DNA from: Escarpia spicata
Taxonomy: Eukaryota > Annelida > Polychaeta > Sabellida > Siboglinidae
NCBI GenBank assembly: GCA_963995525.1
Contig: OZ023214.1
Coordinates: forward strand, 11,408,428 to 11,472,427
Reading direction: 5' to 3'
Length of the DNA stretch: 64,000 bases
Part shown: piece after piece, positions 13,196 to 24,300 of the stretch
Numbering within the stretch: the stretch's first letter is position 1
Layout of the letters: each line of letters starts with the position of its first letter
The notes under the pieces: model-generated
What the model was told of the DNA's origin: nothing
Seen by the model: the letters and a program-made list of their open reading frames with translations, nothing else
Database searches by the model: none
Translations under genes and position numbers: made by a program

Positions 13196-14280
13196 AGCAG
13201 CAGTGCAAGGCAACATACTACGCGGTCGGTCGGTTGCTCTCGATGGTAACATATATCGAGATAGCCAGGTTTTAAAAGTGTGTTACTGAATCATTCGATA
13301 TTTCATTTTTCCTAAATGAAATCATATCAACAAATAATGAATTAATTATGATTACATATTTAGAACGAGTTCACTTTCTGGGGAATAAGCATGAAATTGG
13401 GTATAGTTGTAGCAAAACAAAACGTTTTGAATGATTTAATAACGCGTTTTCACTCGTTCTGTAACAACACCGTTTTTCATGGATGACTGCACACGCAGGC
13501 GTATTACCTGCTGCTTCATCTGGTCAAATTAAAACCAATACATCATATGGTTGTATGTACACAAGAATAATTGCAGCGAAAAATCTTTACTAAACAATAG
13601 TACCGGTGTTGGCCAACGCTTATGATCCTAGAAAAGGAACATGAGTGGATTATGGCTGGAAATTGACCATGTTCGCACATGACCTGCCAAGTGATACGGT
13701 TCAACGATTCTGGAGAGAAAGCGGTCATAGCGGATGCCCGCATATGCAACTGACACATTCCTGTCCCGGAGTTACAGGACACGAACCAACATTGAACATA
13801 AATCATTCGAGACGTCACCTCGTGCAAAATTATCTTTAATGACACGTCAATCAATTCGGGTGTTATTGTGAGTCTAGCTTCTTCACAATGTTACAGTGCC
13901 GTAAGTTAATTCCCTAACGCCACATACCTGTTATATTTGTCCAAGCTCTCCTTATTCGGAATTATTATGGCCGGTCACGTTTTTATTTCCAAGATGATCG
14001 CTCCACGTAATTTGTTTTCTTCTCAAAACATCCGGGCACGCGTTTACTTCAAAGACGGCTGCCCCTACATAGTCCTTTATGGTCAACGGTCCCTTCCACG
14101 TGTACTTATTGTCGACGACTTCTGTTTATGTCCATGCGACTTGTCACCTTTGTTCCTGTCATGTGACTTCTTATCATGTAACTTCTCATCATTTGCTCCC
14201 CGTCGTGATGTCACCGTACTCTAGCAACGGAGTACTGCTCTCATATAAGTCTTAATATTCTAAATGTTATTGAAATACTG
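13196..14280. other. No gene seen
   Basis: I see no recognisable gene, RNA or transposon protein. A 95-codon open frame at about 13940-14224 has no domain I know. The end of this stretch (14270-14286, ending ctgttgcag) looks like a splice acceptor in front of the reading frame that follows. Confidence 0.4.
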
Positions 14281-14286
14281 TTGCAG

Positions 14287-14812
14287 AACTACCCTGGCGG
14301 TTCGTTTCCACCAAAGCGGCAACGAATCGACACAAAAACCTTTAATGACAACACAACATCATCGTCAACAACAACAAAAGCAACACCATTGAGAATCGAC
14401 GCAGACGACGATGATCATGATGACGTCATAATAATTGACTCGCAAGACGAATTGACACAAAAAGCTTTAATGACAACAGAACATCATCGTCAAAAACAGC
14501 AACACCATTGACTCGCAAGATGATGATTATCATGATGGCGTCGTTATAATCATCTCGCAAGACGACAATCACCCTACAGCAGCAACGCCGTCGGTCAACG
14601 CCCCTCAACCAGTAAGCGTCCTGAAGCAAAGTTTAAAAGACAGCGACGACCAATATATGTTCCTATATCGCATTGTCAGGCCATTGATCAAGGTCATCGT
14701 GCCGGACCTTAAAGTACCAGCGTTGTCGTTCGTTAATGATATCGTCGTAGAGTTAATTAAAGTTAACAGTCGCCAGGCGGAAGGGGACGTGGACGGCAAT
14801 GTCAACAAATAG
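14287..14812 (+). pseudogene. Acidic/SIM-repeat and divergent H2B-like histone-fold reading frame, frameshifted
   Basis: After an acceptor-like ctgttgcag, frame 1 reads a basic NLS-like patch (PPKRQRID), a Ser/Thr-rich stretch and an acidic hydrophobic block DDDDHDDVIIIDSQDE, which resembles a SUMO-interaction motif. About 120 bp later a second, diverged copy of this block (DSQDDDYHDGVVIIISQDD) lies in frame 2. The same frame continues to a stop at 14810-14812. Its last 55 codons resemble the core of histone H2B: QYMFLYRIVRPL corresponds to helix 1 (Y-x-x-Y-K-V-L-K in H2B), and PALSFVNDIVVELIKVNSRQ to helix 2, where H2B has SFVNDI and, eight residues later, SR at the same spacing. Helix 3 and the C-terminal helix are missing; a shifted frame after 14795 contains a weak STxxS...LL echo. 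The frame break between repeat copies suggests a pseudogene or a base error. Histone assignment is by eye only. Confidence 0.45.
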
Positions 14813-15583
14813 TGACAGTGCCACCTTTGTCTTCGTCGACCTGTTAATTGTATCTGCTTCATGGAACACATGGCTCACTTGTAATGACACATGCAGTTTC
14901 GTAAAGTTCATCCACACTCCTTCCAAGTATACGTGATGCAGGCCAAGTTGTAACTAAGTCCGTGTATCAATGTCGACATACCTCTCAAACACGGCGACAA
15001 CCGTGTGTCAGTCTTAGTTTCCTTGAAACTATTGTGTTGTATACATTTACAGTTAGAAATTCACCAAAACCGCTCTAGCGGTCGAAGTTGTAACTAATGT
15101 CACGTACTACCATCTATATTTCGGTCAAACAAACACACATGGCGCGAGCAACGTGTCAGTCCTACTACCCCTTGGAAGTATGCTAACAATTATACCTTTG
15201 CAGCTAAATGTTCCTTACAAGTACACATGTCGCAAGTCAGTTTTTAGTCCTAGTTCCCTTTAAAGCTATTCTGACTGGTACCTTTTTAGCTTTGGTGACG
15301 TATGTATGTGTACTATTTATAGAATACGTGGATTCCGTTCTAGTTTATGTGACTGTGTGTTATTAATAGACCGTGAGGACAACTGCTCGAGGCGGTGCCC
15401 GGTCAAGCCTGAACGTGCTTTGTTTATAATTCTAATTGGCTAGACTTAATCTTATGTTCATTGCGCATGTGATATGTGACATCACTTCCGCCGTAGTGTC
15501 TCCTAGCGGGTAATCCATGTGTGAAGTGATGCCTTCTGGTGGGCATAATTATCGTAATTTCCATTTATTTTTCATATTTCAGT
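14813..15583. other. No gene seen
   Basis: I find no supported coding region. The stretch 14880-15300 contains loosely repeated phrases (gtaacta..., tgtcagtc...) that may be old degenerate repeats. Confidence 0.35.
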
Positions 15584-16650
15584 GCATCATCGTGGTAACA
15601 GCGTAACATTTTAGCGTTTCACAGCAGTAGCCTTGTAACATTTTCGTTTTTTAATGCATCAGCGTGGTAACGTGTTCACGGTTAAGCGTTTTGGTGTGCT
15701 AGCATGGTAAACCAAAATTGTCTTTTAATATGTTTGATTTGGGAGGAAGGGAGTAAGGGAATTGAAGAAATGGGAGGAAAAGGAAAGGGGAAAGAGAGGA
15801 AGGGAAGGGAGACAATAGGAGGAAAGGAGGAAGGGAAGGGAGGAAATAGGAAGAAAGTGGGAAAGGGAGGAAATGGGAGAAAAGAGGACCAGTGGTGTGT
15901 CGCGGTTTGAGCGTTTAATTGCGTTAGTGTTGTAACATATTCGTATTTTAGAACACGAGCACCATAACATCTTAACATTTACCGTTTAAACGTGTTAGCG
16001 TGGTAACATTTTGGTTTTGCATGCGTCAGCGTGGTAACATCGTAACATTGCGGTAGCCTTGTAGCAATTTTAGTCCATCGGCGTGGTAACTTCCTAACAT
16101 TTTTAGCGTTTTAGCGGGTACACTTTTCATATTTAATGCATCAGTGTGGTAACATCATACTATTTTAGCATTTCAACGTGTTAGCGGGGTAGAATTGTCA
16201 TATTCTAGTACATTAGCGTCATAACTTCACAACATTTCAACGTTTTACCGCGACAGCCTTGTCACATTTTCGTATTTTAATGCGTCAGCGTGGTAAATTC
16301 GTAACATGTTACTGATTCAGCGCGTTAGTGGTGTAGCATTTTAATATGTTAGTACATGAATGTAATAACTTCTGAAATGTTTTATTATTTCATCTCTTTA
16401 GAGTGGTAACATTTTCGTATTCTAGTAAGTCATCGTGAAAACTTCTTAACACGTTAACGTTTCACCGCAGTAGACTTGTAACATTGTCGTACTTTTGTGC
16501 GTCAAAGCGGTGACTTCGTAACATGTTTAGCGTTTCATCGCATTAAGCGGTAGCATTTTCATATTTTAACATTTTAGCCTTTCAACGCGGTAGGTTTGTA
16601 ACATTTTCATACTTTAACGCGTGAGCACTGTAAGGTCTTAACATTTTAGG
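15584..16650. repeat. Degenerate tandem array, about 72-bp monomer
   Basis: Monomers beginning with ca/cg-tcagcgtggtaac recur at about 16138, 16211, 16282, 16354, 16427 and 16499, a period of 71-73 bp, with more decayed copies on both sides. Each monomer holds two related halves (gtggtaacattttcgtattt and cgtaacattttagcgtttca), so the basic unit may be about 36 bp. A purine-rich block at 15735-15890 interrupts the array. Confidence 0.8.
15735..15890. repeat. Purine-rich (G/A) low-complexity block
   Basis: Strongly strand-biased gggaagg/gggaaagg-type sequence about 155 bp long, inserted within the 72-bp tandem array. It opens frames on both strands, none of which is a credible gene. Confidence 0.85.
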
Positions 16651-16689
16651 ATTAAGCATTCTCGTACTCGTGTGCTAGGCGAAAGTCGT

Positions 16690-17100
16690 CAACAAATGGA
16701 CGGGTGTGCTAGGGAGCTAGGGGGATAAGCGATATTAGAAAGATAGTTTTTTAGGTGACGACAATATGTAACAATATTTTCTGATGTTCTAACGCTGACG
16801 GGATGCGAATTCCATATAGTCGGCGCGGCAACTGAAAAAGCTCGAATTACAGCCTTTTGTCCTAATTCTGAGAACAGATAGCAACTTTGAACTAGACAAC
16901 CAAAGTTGTATGTGCTGTCTAGCTGGGGTGAGCAGTGAGTGTAAATATCTAGGTTGTTTGGATGAAAGGGCTTGGTAGGTGATTGTACAAATCTTAAACA
17001 TAATGCGATATCGCACGCGTAGCCAATGCAGTGATTTTAGAAATGGCACTGCGCGGGAGAATCGAGAAGATTGTGTAACCACCCTTGCCAATTAATTCTG
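16690..17100 (-). mobile_element. CR1 LINE 3' fragment
   Basis: Minus-strand frame from 17091 reads MARVVTQSSRFSRAVPFLKS, LHWLRVRYRIMFKICTITYQ and ALSSKQPRYLHSLLTPAR. It matches closely, by eye, the C-terminal RT segment of the CR1 copy at 10.1-11.8 kb. The following 3' region also shares tagctcc and ttgttgac words with that copy. It is truncated at its 5' side and decays after the LTPAR block. Confidence 0.8.
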
Positions 17101-17142
17101 GACACGTTGAAATTTTGCAATATACTTAATAGCAATACTATT

Positions 17143-17420
17143 GTTGTTTCGTGTTTCATATATGTTGAACGTTAAATTTGTTGGGTGTTTGTCTTTTGAA
17201 CGTGTCGAATTTGCTTCTTTGAGTAGTGTTTGTCGTCTTTTATGTCTATTGTTTCGTGTTTCGTATCTGTTGAACGTTAGATTTTTTGGATGTTTGTCTT
17301 TTGAACGTGTCGACTTTGAGTAGTGTTTGTCGTCTTTTATGTCTGTTGTTTCGTGTTTCTTATCTGTTGAACGTTAGATTTTTTGGATGTTTGTCTTTTG
17401 AACGTGCTGACGTTGAAGCC
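17143..17420. repeat. Tandem repeat, about three 95-105 bp units
   Basis: Three successive copies share ttgtttcgtgtttc, tgttgaacgtta, tttggatgtttgtcttttga and gaacgtgt. They start near 17143, 17248 and 17343. The second and third are nearly identical; the first has an extra ~11 bp. The third ends early at gaacgtgctgacg. Confidence 0.85.
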
Positions 17421-18180
17421 TTTATTATTAAATGTTTAAGTTCTACCCATCATCCATGTCATAGTTGGACCTATTGACCTACCAAGAAATGCCACCTAGA
17501 TATTTTACGTGTCAGTTTGGGGACGACCAATTCGCATAAGTAAATTTCAAAAATGCTATGATCAAAAACGACTATGTCCAAACCATCTTGGGAAAATCAC
17601 ATGACAGATCTTCATTCCAAGAGGCTGCCATCTGTTAGGATTCACGTCCTGTGGGGCGGTCATGAGAATCGTATGATCTCCGTAAAATGTCAGTATGAGG
17701 TGTCGTTTCATTTAGCAGAATGCATATGTATATGAAGCGGCCATCTTTACGGCGACACACTTCCGGCATTGACACTTCCGTATTTACAAATAGCGGGGGT
17801 GGCCATGCCATCCACACTATTAACAAGCGACCATCTTTCAAACGACTCACATCAGGTTGTACGACTTACGTAAATATAAACACTGGGCGCCGTCATGAGA
17901 GATAGGCGACTTCCGACGCCACGCAACGGACACCAATGCAACTAGTTAGCGTAACGCCATCTACCATCAATGCCAGCTCTCTATTTGCCGACACTATTCC
18001 TGGGAATGGTGGAACCGTAGATGGCCGTAGATGTGGCTAAGACAGTCACGTGATTTCCGTTACGACGGCACTTCCGGCATAGAGCCCCATAGTGGATAAC
18101 TGGGGTATTACGTTACATGGTGGCGTTATCTAGCGGGTAAAAATTAACTAGTTAGGGTTAGATACAAAAAAGTGGGGGTT
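17421..18180. other. No gene seen
   Basis: I see no recognisable coding region or RNA gene. The phrases cggccatct and gcgaccatct with cacttccg recur loosely at 17740-17850, but without a clear period. Confidence 0.35.
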
Positions 18181-18183
18181 AAT

Positions 18184-18372
18184 CGAGCGAAAATTTAATG
18201 TTTTGTCCTGTAGGAAAAAAAAAATTTCAGAATATTAAACACCTCACGTCTGCAAAGGTGGGTTGTTTAATTTTAATAAGCGAAAAATTGATATTTTTGT
18301 CCTGTGGAACAAAAAACAATAATTTTTCTGAAAATTAAACACCCCCATCTCTGCATAGGTGGGTTGTTTATT
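18184..18372. repeat. Tandem duplication, about 95-bp unit
   Basis: Two copies, starting gcgaaaatt near 18185 and gcgaaaaatt near 18281, share tttgtcctgt, a poly-A stretch, attaaacacc and gcaaaggtgggttgttta or gcataggtgggttgttta. They differ mainly in the length of the A-rich centre. Confidence 0.8.
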
Positions 18373-19395
18373 ATCTAAGTGATGCAAAACACTTGAAGCT
18401 GGCTTACTTAAACAACGAATATTCGTCGTGAAGCTAGCGTTGTGGGAGGGCAATGTTAACTACGGAAACCACATGTCTGAGCATCTCGACGCAGCCTTTG
18501 TTGATGAAGAAATTGTGAAAGGAAATATTGGGAAACTTGTGCAGGTGCACGTGCCTGTCGTCAATGTTAAACGGAATTCTACATTAGCTTCCTGTGCTTT
18601 TTGCTACGAGATCCGACCAGCGTGGAAATGCAATGTCCTCAGCAGACGGCATGCAAGCTAGGACGGCTTTTTAGGGTGCGTGAATGACTCCACCGTTTCT
18701 CATGGTGCGCTTGAACATCTTCTCCTGGCCAAATTCTCGTATAAGATGGACGTGCCAAATTGAGTCCCTGATTTTGAACAGGCTAGCTCATCCCTGCATG
18801 TTTTATTTTTCTATTATAAATTCGGCGTACCCTTTTGTTTATCTCGTTAATAAGAGTATGTGTTATTGTTGAACTGAGTGTCGTTTTTATAGAGTCTACA
18901 TATGTTATGTTAACATGATGTGGGAACCCTGGCGATCGTCCTGATTTCAGGGGGACGCGTGGAAAAAAAGATTGGGAACCTCTGTACTAGTAAATCTGAT
19001 ACACACACGCATGTACGCAGTCGAACCTCGGAATTACGGTCACTTAGGGAACTGGGAATAACGAGGTGACCTTATTACTTAATGTGTGGACTGAATCATC
19101 AAAGCGTTCTGCGAAATGCTATCAAGATATTCATATTTTATCTTCGTGACCCATTCCAATTCCTACTATGTTCGAAAATAAGTCTTACTAGGCAATCTGA
19201 TAAATGTACAGGTAGTAATTATGCAGCGAGTACCTAGTCTTTAAGACTGCTCGGAGAACGTTACTCTTCACCTCCTCACAAACCTATTCATTCGAACACT
19301 ATCACGATTTCTCAGAAAAAAGCATTCCGCCACGCTGCATTTACGGCATCATGATGACTATCTGATCAGATAAACTTACAGCACATTGAGCTGGT
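18373..19395. other. No gene seen; downstream flank of the ANKUB1-like gene
   Basis: This is the 3' flank of the minus-strand gene ending at 19396. A minus-strand AATAAA (tttatt on plus at about 18802-18807) is a possible but distant polyadenylation signal. No other gene is supported. Confidence 0.35.
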
Positions 19396-19771
19396 TTAAC
19401 TGGACGCCTTCGCCGAGCCGGCAGCGCCTGTAAAGAGTCCGGGGTCCGGACCAGAACCGGCCAACTTTAAACGTCGGTAGATGTCGGCGTTGTCCATCGT
19501 AAGCCACATCTCGTGTGAGATTACGCTTTCCTGCTGTTGCTGTAGCTGCTGCTGCTGCTGTTGTTGTTGTTGCCGACGGTTTGTGATGTTTCGGATGATG
19601 TCATCCATAGTCTTGGTTCCCTTGGCTCCGATTGCTGCTCCGGAGACCGCCGTCGTCGCATCGCCGTCGTCTTTGCCCCGCTTCGTCGCCGTCCCCTCGG
19701 CGGCCGTCGACGCCTCCTTCGATGCCAGCCACTGATCGTACGACTTGTCCTGTATCTCCTTCTGGCGCTTG
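19396..19771 (-). CDS. ANKUB1-like long paralog, exon 8 (terminal, polyQ)
   Basis: The exon starts after gtttgcag and runs to a TAA at 19398-19396. It encodes SYDQWLASKEAS, an Ala/Gly/Thr-rich stretch, MDDIIRNITNRR, a mixed CAG/CAA glutamine tract and a C-terminal HEMWLTMDNADIYRRLKLAG. The polyQ tract lies in the + strand block of cagctgctgctgctgctg-like sequence near 19525-19575. Confidence 0.65.
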
Positions 19772-21295
19772 CTGCAAACATCAGCGCAACGCACGAGTGA
19801 TACACCGATACACAACACTCATTGATACTGCGCTCAATATGTACACGCACGCACGGCGCACGCACACACACACATGCTCACACGCTCACTTGTACACGCA
19901 CACGAAAGCACTAAAAGTATGTATTTCCATCTGAAAGGGGTCATGAAAAAATTCAATAATGAACTGTCTCCCTTGGGAGTGGTGCGTATGGAACCATGAA
20001 AGGTAAATAATAATATGTTATACTGTGGATACAACGAAAGTTAGGATGCCATATGCTAAAATTGTCTTCTCTGCAAAACTTAATTCACATTACCAAACCA
20101 GGGTGTGCTTCGACTTTGCGCCCACTGTCCACTATTTTTTTCTATCAAAATATGCCTGCAGCTCTTTCATTACCCTACCACAGACCTGCCTACCCCAAAA
20201 ACTTCCTGTCAGTAATCCATATTCCCATTTACACTGATTTTCAGGAATATACTGGCTTCCTGTCAGTAATTGTTCAGAACAAGATATTGTCACCGGGGGG
20301 GGGGGGGGGGGGGGGGTAGCGACGGCAAAACCATTACATTACGCTGTCATCGACTTCGCCTAGACTCTAGTATGATAGGCTGTAAATGATAGACTAAACT
20401 CCTCAATAAATACACTAACTTAGTCTTAGTACAGTCAGTTGGCCTAACACTACAAGTACAACACTCACTAAATGTTTGCATTGCACGTTTCTTTTTGGTT
20501 GGCGGTGGCGTCGTTTTGCTGTCAACCATCATTTCGTGCCGCGTGACTTCGTTTTGTTTGATCGCGGAAATGCGAATTTGTCATAACGCTGTTTCCTATT
20601 GGTTAGATTACGACCAGATTCAGCGAATGAAAAACCATGTCACAACTTGCTGCATACATATGCTGCCACCTGTTGAATATAGTGGAAGCTAAATTTGAGT
20701 GATTGGCGAATATGGTGACAGTCCGTAATATTTTCATCCCTCGCCGTAATACCGTAATTTGAGGTGACTTTCCGGAATGATTCCGGACAATCCGGAATGG
20801 TAGGCAGGTCTGCTACCACCTACTAGCTACGCGTGAGCGGGTTCGCACGACATAATAAGTAAAAAACGGCGATGTTTTAGATGATGCTAGACTAGTATTA
20901 CACATACTACGTGCAGACATGCTTTTAGATATCCATTGCAGCTAACCTGTCCTCTTCTTCTAATGCCTTCTTCTCTTTGATAAGTCGTTTCACCTCCCGT
21001 CGGGCCGCCTCTATTGCCTTTTTCTGTGCCAACCACTCATCAAACGATAGCGCCGACCCACTTTTGCCTTTGTGCCTACAGCATAGAATCTCACGAAAGT
21101 ACACTCTCCATTCATCATTTATAAAAACCAAGACTGCAGATAATAGTAGGGAAAGTCGAAGCACGTGACTTTCAACGCAACTTGACGCTTTCAAGACGTA
21201 TGAATGAACACGGGTGTAGGAGTCTTTATTGCGATTACAATGTATTAATGATTGTATGCCATCGTTTAATCACGTTACGCACGTAGGCGGCGCGC

Positions 21296-21368
<73 letters not shown>

Positions 21369-24300
21369 TACAGAACACAAGAATACAGAAGAATGCAGTG
21401 AACGTGTCAGCTCAATTATATATATATATATATTATACAGAGGACAGCGCAAGACATGCAGATTTGGAAACGACATGCTGAGGCCCTCGCCCAACCATGG
21501 ACATTACGGCTTCACAATGATGATGATGATATATACATCGAACCACAATAAACTTAGGAATTATGTCTTTATTATTGAGAAACCAGTTCGTGTCTTTGTT
21601 TTGGCTAGTGAAATATTGTTTTTGATATTCATACTGTGAATACATGAGTGTGTTTTAAGAGTGTCATGATGTGTGCGTGCGTGCGTGTGTGAGTGTGTCT
21701 AAAAGTTATTAATATAACGTTGCCTTAAATAAATCCAATACACTCTTAGACAACTGTGCTTGCAAAATGTATAAACGGTAACGTGTAAACATGTAAACAT
21801 AGCTCTAGTTTTTCTTTTCTACATAAAATATATTTTTGATTTATTATCATTGGTATTTATTGTCATAGGTTAGAGATCTGAATCACATAAGTGAATTTCT
21901 ATAACGTCGTTGTCAATGTGTACCTTAAAGGAAATAAAAAATACAGAAAAATACATTTGTAGCATAAATTCGCTTTTAAACCCGTCTGCGTAGCAATTCC
22001 CGCGGAAAAAAAAAATGTTATGAGCTAGGCGATCACGTGGTATCGCAACGTCACATGCGACTCACACTCGCAGCAGGCCGACCCTTTCTATGCATTCAGA
22101 GCATGTTTACAAGGATGGTTTTGGGGTCGAAACGAGCGTCAGAATAAGTTATTGTGCAATATTCCGATGTAATACAAACACTAGTCATCATAGAGGAACA
22201 AGCAGTTATCTTACGGTTCCACATGAATTCAATTTTATTAAAAACAACAAATGCGAATGAGCCTACAAGTCGACTAGGTATCGCCGAGCTTGGCCTTGGG
22301 CTCGTTTTCAGAATAATGATATCGATTGCAACCAACGAGAGATAATGTACACCAACATACATACATAGTAAACTTACATCGTATCCAGCTACAGAAAGTA
22401 ACGTGTATAATCTCATAATATCACTAGAATATCGATGTATGAAGTATCAACAACTTAAATCAGTCAGCGAATTTCTGTCGATCCTGCTAGCTCAGTTGGT
22501 AAAGGCGTTGGTTCCTTGGTATTTATTTTGCAATCGGGCGACCCCGGTTCAAACCATTGATTTTCTTTACACTTGTTTTTGTTTATGTTTTCACCAAGTA
22601 ATATAAACCAAATCGTTAGTTATACTATGATGCACTGTTTATATAATTATATACTTATACACGTTACTTTCTGTAGTTGGATACAATATATGTTTGTTAT
22701 GTATGTTTATTGGTGTATATTATCTCCCGTTGGTTGCACCCGATATAGTTATTCTAAAAACGAGCTCAAGCTCAGCGAAACCTAGTCGACTTGTAAGCCC
22801 ATTCGCATTCATTGTTTTTAATAAAATTGGATCCATGTGGAACCGTAAGATAACTGCTTGTTCCTTTATGATGACTAGTGTTTGTATTACATCGGAATAT
22901 CGCATAATAACTCATTTTGTCACTCGTTTCGACCCGAAAGCTATCCTTGTAAACTTGCTCTGAATGCATGGAAAGGGTCGGCCTGATGCGACTATGAGTC
23001 ATATGTGACGTCACATCTCGGCATCCCGAAAAGCGCGCCAAAATGCATATTCGAAAATGTCCGGATGCACAGCATAAAATGTGGAATTTCTAATTCATTC
23101 AATTTTTTGTTGTTGCTTGGTGGACATGGAATTAGATAGCAGGATGTAATATAATATGAATTCAAGCCATAGATGTTTTTATTCCCTTTAAGTTGCTTTG
23201 GTCTGATCGTTGCCTAAGGCTAAGCTTTGCGGCGTAGACTGTCCTAAAAAATGTAGGGTTTCAATTTGTTAAAAGGATTACAGGTGGCTACTTTTTACTG
23301 TGTCTGTGCAGAATGACAGTCTACTGGCAACTTTGTTTGCAGTACTTCTTCATTAATTATCGGCTGCGTCTGACACCGTTGACCAAAACGTGATGTTTCA
23401 AATACTCTCACATAAAGTGTGACTGGTTCAAAAGGTTCAGGACTGGTTTTAGTTGTATCCGACTGACAGTGTCCAGTCCATCCACATTCACGGGCTGCAC
23501 CATCTGCTCGTCTTCCTACGTATGAGATTCCGCAATGTTCCGTGCTCTGTCCTCAGTTGTTCTCCATCTATGCAGCACTAGTTGCCAATGTCATACGCAA
23601 GAACAAGGTGATGTTCTTCTTTGCAGACGACACCCAAATTGACCTTCCCGTGAAACAGCACCACGCAAGAGGATATCGCTGTGGTTGTCGTGCGTATCGA
23701 GCAAGGCGTGAGTAACAGGGCGCGAACGAGCTCTAATCATTTGACACTGAATGATAGAACAACAAAAGCTACCGTGTTCGGTTCCACCCAGCTGCAGAGC
23801 AAAATTGAGCTACACCCAATACGCATTATATGTGTAGTCTACAGCTAACTTAGTCCAATGATTCACAATGTGCGACATCTTGGTGTTCAATCGTTATGTC
23901 ATGATGACGATTCAATCACATTGAGACTGCTGTGTGCAGGTCTGCAAATTTCCACCTACACAACATTTCAAGGATTAGATGCTACCTTGCCGCCAGTGCA
24001 ACATTTTGTCATAAGCAGTTTCAACGCTGAAAACGCGTTGTTCCCCCAACTCTCTCAAGCAAATACAACGACCACCCGTAATGCAAGACTGGGCGTAAGC
24101 AGTACTGGCAACTGATAGCAATAACAGTTGAGTTCAAGATGCTGTTCCTCATTCATCGTTCATTGCGTGGGCATGAGCCACAGCTGCTGTATAGCTGACA
24201 TCGTGGCAATATATATATGTCAACAGGTTAGATCAATACTCTCACGCGACAGCAATCTACATTTCGACTCGCGTGCAAGGCGACATTAGGGTGACCTGTC

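Noticed and set aside
18930..19000. A single end resembling a hAT terminus (gattgggaacctctg)
   Set aside because: No matching inverted end or target duplication could be found nearby.
22482..22560. A functional tRNA gene
   Set aside because: Box A and box B are present, but the D and T stems do not pair and there is no proper acceptor stem; a tRNA-derived repeat fits better.
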